DNA of 64,000 bases, from NCBI GenBank assembly GCA_037157565.1, contig JAZHRO010000024.1, positions 10,112,501 through 10,176,500 of the forward strand, in the 5' to 3' direction. The notes beneath the pieces were generated by a model. That model saw only the letters and a program-made list of their open reading frames with translations. It did no database searches and was not told where the DNA came from. The stretch is from Thalassia testudinum. Lineage: Eukaryota; Streptophyta; Magnoliopsida; Alismatales; Hydrocharitaceae. Below, piece after piece: positions 55,545 to 64,000 of the stretch. The position numbers and the translations under genes were made by a program. How positions within the stretch are numbered: position 1 is the stretch's first letter; every line of letters begins with the position of its first letter.

Positions 55545-56440
55545 CAGACGTCTTTTAAGACGTCTGGGAGGTGGCCCAGACGTCTGTAAAGACGTCTGGG
55601 ATCACATCCAGACGTCTGACCAGACGTCCGGGATAGTTTACAGACGTCTGACGAACAGTTATACTCGCACGGGATATTCGTCTGCGCGCCTGTGCGCGCA
55701 GACCTGCGATCCGCATCTTCTCTGCGGCTGCAGGCGACTGCGGCCGTCTCTCTCCTCCTCTCCGCGCAGCGTTAAAAGGGGGAGGGGGCGCGCCTCCCCT
55801 CCCGTCTCCACCATCTTCCTCCTCTCCTGCTGCGGGCGGAGCGAGCGGACGCAAGGGCGCAGCGGCAGCGGCGCAGCAGAAGGCGCGGAGGAGCTGCGGC
55901 GTGCGAGGGCAGGGCTCTGCCGTGAGGGCGAGCTCGCCGGGAGCGGCTTGGCCGGCCGGCGGAGGGCGCAGGGGGCGCAGAGCGTCGCGAAGAGGGACCT
56001 GCTGCGGGCGGAGCAGCGGACGTGCGAGGTGCGACGCGGGCGGCGTCGCGAGCGGAGGCCAAGCGAGGTTCTGATTCTGGAAAAATCTCCAGAATCAGAC
56101 GTCTGGACTGATATCCAGACGGCAAGGTCGACGTCTGTGTGATCATACAGACGTCTGAAAGGTGAGTTCCGCTTTCTCCTTCTTCTTTTGTCGACTGACC
56201 GTACTGAAGGAGGAGGGTTGGCTGTGCGCAGGTGTTCGGATTCGTCATCCTTTGCGAATCCGACGTCTGGAAGTTGTACCAGACGGCGGGAGTGACCTCC
56301 AGACGTCCGGAGAGACCATCGGACGTCTGGGATCTAGGAGAGACGTCGCCACAGACTTCTGGACGTCCGGGGAACCAAGCCGAACAGGTAATTCTCTGAT
56401 CCACCGTTTAAGACGTCTGGAAGGAGTTCCAGACGTCTGA
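55545..56440. repeat. CAGACGTCTG palindrome array 3 (densest)
   Basis: By eye about 17 GACGTC cores in 900 bp, most in the full palindrome CAGACGTCTG. They form two clusters (55545-55655 and 56095-56440) on either side of a GC-rich stretch. Confidence 0.9.
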
Positions 56441-56724
56441 TTTTGCACAGTATTGTCTTTCTCGACCCGTTTAGGGCCGTTTGGGCTCCGTTTTCCGCGA
56501 TTCGAGTTGCGTTCGATTCAGAATTTATTCCTCTACCCGCCTACAGTAGCTATACACTGTTTTGAGACACTCCTTGTGTTTGATCCTTGTGATAGGACCT
56601 CGTTCGGTTGCCGTCTTGAGAGTCGCGGAGGCACGCGGGATTCCCGACCACGCCCCCATTACTTCCGTTGTACCTGGTAGAGTGGTTTTAAGCATTAATA
56701 AAATCTGTTAAAGTATGGAACCAT

Positions 56725-56880
56725 AACTAGAACCTAGGGCATTGCATGAACCCTAGGAATGAGAAATGTATGGAATGATAGCTCCTAGGTGTTGCATGAA
56801 TCCTAGGGCCGGAAAACTAGATTGTATGATAGATCCTAGGATATGGCATGAATCCTAGGATGGAAAAACTAGTGGAATGT
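56725..56880. repeat. Degenerate tandem repeat around GCATGAATCCTAGG
   Basis: Three to four imperfect copies of a unit of roughly 55-65 bp containing GCATGAATCCTAGG and GGAAAAACTAG. The matching part of the other B LTRs has one copy of ATGAACCCTAGGG. Confidence 0.7.
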
Positions 56881-58879
56881 ATATTACTGCAGTCTTGGAA
56901 AAATGGAAAGGAATATATAAGCTGCCTGTGAAATTAATTAACAGCTGCCTGTTATGAACAAGGAAACATGTTGAGATCATGGAATGTGAGAACGTGAATC
57001 TGGAAAGTGAAACCTATGATGTTCTGAGATAAAGAGCTGGAACCCTACGGGGAAATTAGGAGTGGAACTCCTGGAAAGAAAAGGAATGGAACTGAGATAT
57101 AGTTGTACTGTCTCTTGGGTACGCAGTACCAAGGGAAGTACCTGTACCTGTTTTAGTGCAGAGTGGGGCCAGCCACCCCAGGGACCCGGGGTTAGGCTTG
57201 GCCGCTCTGTACCGACTTGTTGGCCCTCGTGTACGTAGTACCGAGGAGAGCTAGTAGTGTTAGGAGAGTACTAGCTACCCCACGGGCCCCGGGGTTCTGC
57301 TAGCCTCCTTCACCGACTTGTTAGGCCCACTAGGGCAAACCAGGGTAGTCAGACGAGGGTGCGCGGACTGTGGAGGGGCAAGGCCCCGGTTTGGTTACTG
57401 TGGAGGGGTTGGACCCCTGTTACTGAGAGGGCTCTGCCCTGGTTCCGTGCTGTGCTTTGGGCGCACCCGTTAACGGAAACGACTGACCGCGTGCCAGTAC
57501 GGGCTAGCTACCTGTGCGTTTATCGCGCGTGCCGTAGTCACCGTTACGTCTGTCAGTGACCTTGGGGTGGTTGACTGAGGGTAGGATCACCACGGGGGAC
57601 TCTCCCGGCCAGGAGAGCACCACGTGCTACTTCTACTGTTGGAAAAGACTGCAATCAAGATCGTCCCACGAGGACATTCGAGATCAAGTAAAGGATCTGA
57701 GAAGTAAATGAAATAGTGAGAAAAATTGAAAGATGTAAATAAAGGAAGTAATAGAACATAACAGCTACTGTACACTCTACTGTTGCCTTTAGTTAGTTTG
57801 CCACTCTACTCAGCGTTTTGCTGACGTGTTACACTCGTTACCTTTTTCAGGACCAGGTGTTGAGCAGCCAGGGTCGGCGGCTGCAGAGGACGCTGGGCCG
57901 AGTAGGGTCCAGTAGAGTTGCCACAGCTTTGTACCTTCTTTTGTTTCTGTTCTAGTGAGTAGTTTTGTTTCCGCTGTACCTTCTTTACCTGCAGTTTTTG
58001 TTATATGATAAATGTTGCTTTACTGTTGTGGCGGTACCTACTGTAGTAGTTTCTTTCCTTACTGCTGTACTTTTTACTGTTAGTTATATTCATGCTGAAT
58101 GTGGTTTATTTTACTGTCTTTTGGTTACTTCCTCGTTGGACGACTGGGTCTTGGGATTAGTCGAGTCGGTCCGGTTCTCGTGTCTCGTAGGGACTCGGGA
58201 ACCGGGTCGTTACATTTCCTTAGGTCGAAATTTTGGTATAACCCTAATTTGGACCTAAGGAATCCAATGGTGAGGTTGGATTTTAGGTTTGACCATGTTT
58301 GACAAAATATTTTGCATAAAAACCCAAATCAGGTCAAAAATTTGGTATGGTTCTCAATCTAGGTCAAGATAGGTTCCAATGGCCAAATTGAAGGTTCTAA
58401 ACCCTAGGGGATATTCTTTCATGAATTTTAGAGGGTTTAATTGATTTTTATCTTTCCTAGAGCTTTGTGAATTAAAGCGGATTTATTTTAGGGTTACAGA
58501 ATGTCATTTAATTCCTAGATTTTGTCATAACCCTTTCCTGTTCGAATCATCCCACTTTTTCTCTTATTAAGCTCATTTGACCTATGTCTAGACCCTTAGA
58601 AATCCCGTTTATGCACTACAATGGTAAAATTACAGTTTTACCCCTTGGGAATTGTTTTATACTCGGATTTGCAATCCCCTGATTTAGGCTTTCCTTTAGG
58701 TTTTGTAGGAGCTTTTGTCCAATTAATTAGGTCAAAATGTGCTAGTTAGGGTTCATGATGAGGTTCTCATCATACCCCTATGCCTAGCTTTTACTAGTCC
58801 CTTAGCAAAAATTTAAGGCTTTAACCTCTATTCTAGACCATGAATTTCTTTCATCAAATTTGATGAACCCAATGTCTTC

Positions 58880-59741
58880 CTGAAGATATGTTGAAGAACC
58901 CAATGTCATCCTCCCATGTTGTTGTCTCCTTCATGCTTTGTTCCAACCTTGTGTAGAACAAGTACCTTATGAGATGGTGCTTCGTCACGAGAATGTGCAA
59001 TGCATCGAATTCGTAGTTTGATCCTCCATCTTGGCACCTCCTCCATTGTACATTTATCCCCATTTATCCCCATGTAAATGAGAGAGAGAGAGAGAGATAT
59101 ATTAATTTAAGGAATTAGAAAGCTAGGGTTGATGTTGGACCCTCTATTGTCATGCTGAGCATTACCGGGATCCTCTCCATTGTTAAGGCAAACCATTTCT
59201 TACCATTTGATTAAAATTCAATGCAACAAGCATATGATCCACACAACACTTGACCGACAAAACAAGAAGAGATATACGCAACCCACCACTTCCTTGTAAA
59301 GTGTTAGGCTACCCTCGCTGGCGAGATAAGAGTTATCATGGGATAAAATATTGTAGGAATAAAGTGATTTGTGTTATTGATGTGATGTTAATTAGTGGAT
59401 ATCCGTTTAACATTAGGATATGAATGTGAATAGGATGATGTGATATTGTAAATGTATTTTAAGATGTGAATATGGAAATACATGTTATAATATATTTAGT
59501 AACGTGCTGTCAAGAATCAATCGATTAAAATTCAAGCAGATCAAAATATATCGGTTGAAAATAAATTTCAATAAGTTAAAAATTAAAACGCACAGGTTAA
59601 AAATGAAAATATACCAGTGTATTTTACTTTTTCATCGGTAGAAAATAGTTTCACTTAGAGTGTGAATTTTCACTTATGGAAAATAATTTTTCATTGGTAA
59701 AAAGTGATTTTCACATTTGAAGAACTAGTTGAAATCACCAC
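58880..59741. repeat. Segment X, copy 2
   Basis: Homologous to 36931-37819 over its whole length, including the approach to the B LTR (AATCACCAC here, ACCATCAC there). A short stretch before it (AACCCAATGTCTTCCTG) echoes the text just inside, a possible trace of the breakpoint. Confidence 0.85.
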
Positions 59742-62423
59742 TGTAATGGCCTGTTACCTTTCTAGATATTTAAGGCGTCTGGAGTTCTAGTTAGATGTCT
59801 GTCCAAATGTCTGGACATATTTTCGGATGTCTGAAAGTGAGTTTTTCGTACTGCACGGTGCGCTCTACGCGCGGGCGGCGTGCAGAGACTCTCTCTCTCC
59901 TTCGCCCCTCACCCAAACCCTATTTCCCTTCCTATTTAAACTCCCCTTCTCCTCTCCTCTCCTCCTGACACCACTCAGCCACCTCCACCTCCACCTTCTC
60001 TTGCCAGCCGCACTCCCCTCCGCCTCTGCTACAGTCGCGGAAAGGAAGGAGATCCATCGGCTAGGGGAGAGCGGGGAGGAGCGAGAGCAGGGATGAAGAG
60101 GAAGACGATCGCAGGAGCTCGATAGAGCTCAAGGAGGAGTCACAGGAGAGAGGAGGGTGTCGGCGAGGAGTTGCTCAAGCTCCTGCAGCGGCTGGAGTTG
60201 TCGCCACGGGCGGAGGTGCGAGTGGAGCGAGCTACGAGGAGGTTTTGATACTGGAAGTTTTCTGGTATCAGATGTCTGGAGAGAAGTCCAGATGACTGAC
60301 GAGGCACCCGGACGTCCGGAGCTGAGGCCAGACGTCTGAAAGGATGTATATCGCCAGGTACGTATCTTCTTGTGCCATGCATATCATAGCGCAGGGGATG
60401 TCGGCTGACCGTTGTGGCTGCGGGTGACCTTACGTAGGTGTAGGCTTTGGGAAGGCACGTGGTACGCTTTCCCACGCACTTTTAGATGTCTGATCACATC
60501 ACCAAATGTCCGGAGGTGCTTCCAAACGACTGGAGACCTTGTCCGACGTCTGGAACTATCTCCAGACGGTCACAGAGGGAGTCTGGATGTTTGATCAGCA
60601 GCAGGAAACACAAGGTGAGTTTTTGACGTCTTTTAAGACGTCTGGGATTAGTTCCAGACGTTTGATTTTGATCAGAAATCACGTTTTTGGCCTGTTTAAG
60701 GTCCAAACGGAATCGAATTTCCGTAAACGAAGTACTGTTGTTTTCCACTTGAGTTCCTCTACGTATTCGTGTTGAGTATCTACTATTTTGAGCTCGTCTA
60801 ATGTACATTGGTCGTTGGTACAGGTTACCAGCCAGTGGCGTGTTCAGGGCCCACGGAGACGACGTGATCTGTGGCACAGGCCCTCATTCCTCCCGTGATA
60901 CCCGGTAGAGTGGTTTAACTCAATTGTTAATATTTAAATAAGAATGTACTTGGTTGGAATAGTCGGATTGAACTTTAGGGTATGGAATGAACCCTAGGGT
61001 AGAAAATGAATGAGCCTGTTTGAGCTGTGCTGTTTAGTTGAATACATGGTTATGATAAATTGCTAGTAAATGCCTTTAATATAATTACGAGATGCATGTC
61101 AAAATACGAGCTACTTATATATAATTGAGAAATTTCTTGTGAAACCATTAGTTGCATGTTTTTGAGAATTGAATTATGGAAACACGAGCTGCCTGTATAT
61201 GGAAGAGGAACGAATTATGAAACATGAGATTTGGATCTGGATAAATGAGGTGAACATGAGCATGAACCCTACGGGAAATTAGGAGTAGAACTCCTGTGGA
61301 TAAATAGAATCTAGAATGTTGATGGAAAGTTTGCTGGCCCTTGTGACCGTGATACCAAGGAGAGCAAGTGTAGAGTGGAGCTAGCCTCCCTTGGGTTGAG
61401 ATCCGGGGTTAGGATTGGCCACACTCTATATCGACTCTTTTTGGCCCTCGCGTACGTGGTACCGAGGCGAGCTACTAGTGTAGGGAGAATGCTAGCCATC
61501 CCACGGGACCTGGAGTTCAGCTAGCCACCCTACACCGACTTTGTTAGACCCTTTGGGTAAACCAGGATAGTCAGACAAGGGTGTGCGAACTGTGGAGGGG
61601 CGAGACTCCTGTTTTGAGAGGGCAAGGCCTTATACTATTTTGTGCTGTACTTTGGGCGTATCCACTAGCGAAAACGATTGATCATGTGTCAGTGCGGGGT
61701 AGCTACCCGTAGGCTTATCACGCGTGCCGTAGTCACCGCTATGTTTCGACAGTGACCTCGGGGTGGTTTACTGGGTGTAGGACTACCACAGGGGATTCTT
61801 TCGGTTAGGAGAGCACCACGTGTACCTTTTATCTACGGAAAAGACTGCAATCAAGATTGTTCCTACGAGGAACATGTAAGATCAAGAAATACCTGGATAT
61901 TTTGAGAAATAGATGAAACAGAAACACATAAATGAGATAAATAGAAATGAGAAATAAATCTGTTGTGTCTTTACTGTACTTGTACTTAAATAATATAAAC
62001 ACCACTCTACTCAGCGTTTGTTGACTCTATCTTTTCGTAACCCTATTCAGCACCAGGAGTTATGCAGCTTGAGTTTCCGACTGCAGAGGGTGCTGGGCTC
62101 AGTCGAGCCCAGCCGTAGATGTTTTCAGCTCTTTCGCTTTCCTACTGTTGTAGTGAGTAATTGACACATAGTTTACGGTTCCTGTTACTTTCTATTTCCT
62201 GTATGTTTTCTGTTGTTGTTGTGGTGGCATGCACTATGTTTTGAAACAGTTGTTCTACTTTCTTTACGACTTCGTACTTTTCTTCTGCTTAGTAATATTA
62301 CATAAGTGAATGTGGTTTATTTTTCTTACTTTTGGTTATTTCTTGTTGGACGACTAGGTTTTGAAATTAGTCGAGACGAGTCGATCTTAGGTCCTGTAGA
62401 GATCCGGAAACGGAATCGTAACA
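59742..62423 (+). mobile_element. Family B solo LTR, copy 2, complete
   Basis: It starts TGTAATGGCCTGTTACC and ends GGAATCGTAACA, 2682 bp, with an exact duplication ACCAC at 59737-59741 and 62424-62428. It matches copy 1 (37820-39448 and 52971-53347) very closely. It carries the empty target site (about 61357-61366) of the Athila-like element. Confidence 0.9.
59765..60665. repeat. CAGACGTCTG palindrome array 4
   Basis: The same array as in copy 1, with AGATGTCT-type decay. It keeps GACGTCTTTTAAGACGTCT near 60625. Confidence 0.85.
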
Positions 62424-62428
62424 ACCAC

Positions 62429-64000
62429 TCTCATCCATACACTGTAAGACATATTTTAAAATGTATTTATTTATTTTTCCTCAATCTATTTTAATGGATA
62501 TATTATATTAGAATAAATATATTTTAATATATAATAATATTGATATAATGTAATAAAATAATATATGAAAACGTTGGTTGAAGTATCTTATTTCTTTCTT
62601 CTCTCTTATTCCATATGCAAATGAGGACCAAGATAAGTAGTATGTGCACCGTTTCAAATTGTTCTTCAACTTGAATCTCCTGCACTCAGCAAAGGAGCCA
62701 GATTTTTTATATTTCAGTGTTCTGAATTGATCGGAGCACGTTTCATAGGTTGAAATGTTTTGCTCATTTAAAAAAGAAAAGAATCGAAATTCTGGAAGGT
62801 AGAGAAGGACAAGGCATCGGTCACATGCAAACACATCTACGTTATAGCATACACGAATGGGCCCAAATGTCACTTCAAACACGTAAAGTAATAGAAATGG
62901 GCCTTAGGCGTCGGTCCAGACTTGGCCCAGATAGTGTGCGCCAGTCTGGACTTCGTTGGTACCAAATACAAAATTTGGATTATTTAATGACATGGCCTAG
63001 TTGCTTGATATTATAATCATGCCCCTTATGGAGCATAAGTTACGATCAATCGTATAGGAGGTAGTTTAGATAAATGTGGGGGGTAAACTAAGATCCCTGA
63101 GAAATACAAGAACTTAAAAAAAAAAAAAAAAAGCTTGGGCTTTTAGCCTAATATTTTAAAAATTAAATAGAACTGGCGGATTCAATTAAAAATCGATGTC
63201 TTGTCATTGGATTTACTGATATGGGTAAAAAAAAGGTTAAAATCAATATAAATTAGTTAAAATTTGGTTGGATCGATAAATCTGATTAAACTGGTCACCT
63301 GATTTGATTATCTTTTTAAGAATTAAAAAATTAAAAAAAAGAGAAACGTGACTTTAAAATTTTAAATATAAATTCAAAGATTGATGTATTCTTTAAAATT
63401 GAACTCTCAGTTTTAATTATATTTTTATTTTTTCTTTAATATTGATAAAAATATATCAATTTTAATATAATTTAAATAATAAAATAATTTTTACTACTAC
63501 ATATTTAATAATTTTCTATTAAGTAACTATTCAAATGGGTTAAATAAATATAAAATAATCCAAAAATTTTACGATTCGATTCTTTTTAATTTTTCACATG
63601 TTAACATACGTTATCACCGATTCAAATCAACAACTAATCAAATTAATGATCTGTCCAATTTTTAAAATATTGATGCTAACCATCACAAGTACCCCGACCA
63701 ATCACAGACCAATAGAAACGAGAGATGGAAAAGAGAGACTACCTTAGCTTAAATATTAGGGTTTAAGGGAGGGACAAAAGTACTTTTTAAACCTTTTTTC
63801 AAATAAAAATATCAAATTGCCTGGCGTAGCTCAGACCGAGGACATTTGTACAAAGACCGTTAATTTTGTATATAGCTATTACGTAAATATGAAAAATGTA
63901 CGGACGTACACGCAATGCCAAAATTTATAAGGCTGTCTGTGAAAAAATTTCTAGTAGTTAATAATCTCTTGCGAACTATTTTCACACACCAATGAATTAT
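62429..64000. other. AT-rich flank, nothing recognised
   Basis: Very AT-rich from 62430 to 62580 and 63100 to 63680. Open frames at 62508-62882 (-) and 62750-63016 (+) match nothing I know. No RNA gene or repeat boundary could be supported. Confidence 0.5.

Larger units (their letters stand above)
55527..58214 (+). mobile_element. Family B solo LTR inside the family A LTR
   Basis: It starts TGTAACGAGCTCG and ends GGGTCGTTACA, 2688 bp, flanked by the exact duplication TTTCC. The first 930 bp are packed with CAGACGTCTG. Later there are tandem repeats around CCTAGG (56725-56880) and a GTACCGAG-rich part. It is younger than the family A LTR that it interrupts. Confidence 0.9.
53348..58855 (-). 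mobile_element. Second family A element: 3' LTR plus a short internal remnant, truncated
   Basis: The LTR is 53348-58772 with a family B solo LTR inside it. Without the insertion it is about 2.73 kb. It starts TGGTTCGATG and ends GAGGTTCTCATCA (+ strand). After it, 58773 to about 58855 matches the internal 3' end of the complete element (TGCCTAGCTTTTACTAGTC..., TTCTAGACCATGAA). The rest of the internal region and the 5' LTR are missing. It was inserted in family B LTR copy 1 after CTTAT. Confidence 0.85.

Noticed and set aside
55772..56404. A 210-codon minus-strand open frame
   Set aside because: It lies over the CAGACGTCTG array and GC-rich part of the family B LTR, and the related LTRs do not keep it.
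62508..62882. A 124-codon minus-strand frame in the last AT-rich region
   Set aside because: No recognisable domain, and composition is like the surrounding non-coding sequence.
63820..63860. A tRNA-like box A (GGCGTAGCTCAGACCGAGG)
   Set aside because: No matching box B, acceptor stem or anticodon arm follows within tRNA length.

Overview
This window is nuclear DNA of a flowering plant. The evidence is spliced genes with GT..AG introns, a chloroplast light-harvesting protein gene, and a dense load of plant-type LTR retrotransposons (Copia and Athila-like Gypsy), L1 and RTE LINEs, and hAT-like and Mutator-like DNA elements. The very GC-rich third codon positions of the LHCB1 gene and its wording are more like monocots than eudicots, but the species cannot be named from the sequence. 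Only two host genes look intact. Most of the rest is nested repeats.

Region 1 (1-28105, + strand): the 3' two thirds of a phytepsin-type aspartic protease gene. Nine exons are visible (1443-1611, 1695-1734, 1825-1889, 20223-20336, 20401-20465, 20547-20700, 20826-20945, 27724-27812, 28021-28105). They join into exactly 300 codons including the stop, with canonical splice sites throughout. The exons with the first catalytic Asp lie before the window. Two introns are giant. The intron 1890-20222 (18.3 kb) holds a small TRIM-like LTR element, a decayed Copia fragment, an L1 LINE split by a hAT-like element that carries a receptor-kinase fragment, an RTE LINE fragment, and a Mutator-like element that itself contains another repeat. 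The intron 20946-27723 (6.8 kb) is mostly one decayed Copia element. A Copia LTR (333-586) lies in a further upstream intron or flank.

Region 2 (28106-36900): a broken GT47 exostosin-family gene on the minus strand (about 28790-29875), an RTE LINE split by a 2.8 kb solo LTR (31205-34049, target duplication ATGAT), and an apparently functional LHCB1 chlorophyll a/b-binding protein gene on the minus strand (35204-36016) with a compact promoter.

Region 3 (36931-62428): two long-LTR families nested in each other. Family A is an Athila-like Gypsy element with LTRs of about 2.7 kb. Family B is known here only from LTRs of about 2.7 kb (TGTAA...TTACA) packed with the palindrome CAGACGTCTG. A segment X plus a B solo LTR is present twice (36931-53347, interrupted; and 58880-62423). 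The first copy was invaded by a nearly complete Athila-like element (39449-52970) and by a second, truncated family A element (53348 to about 58855), whose LTR then received another B solo LTR (55527-58214, target duplication TTTCC).

Region 4 (62429-64000): AT-rich sequence in which I recognise nothing.

I saw no sign of a wholly new multi-gene system. The most interesting items are the hAT-like element that carries Copia and receptor-kinase fragments, the CAGACGTCTG arrays shared by different repeats, and an inverted repeat kept upstream of the TATA-like box in all four family A LTRs.
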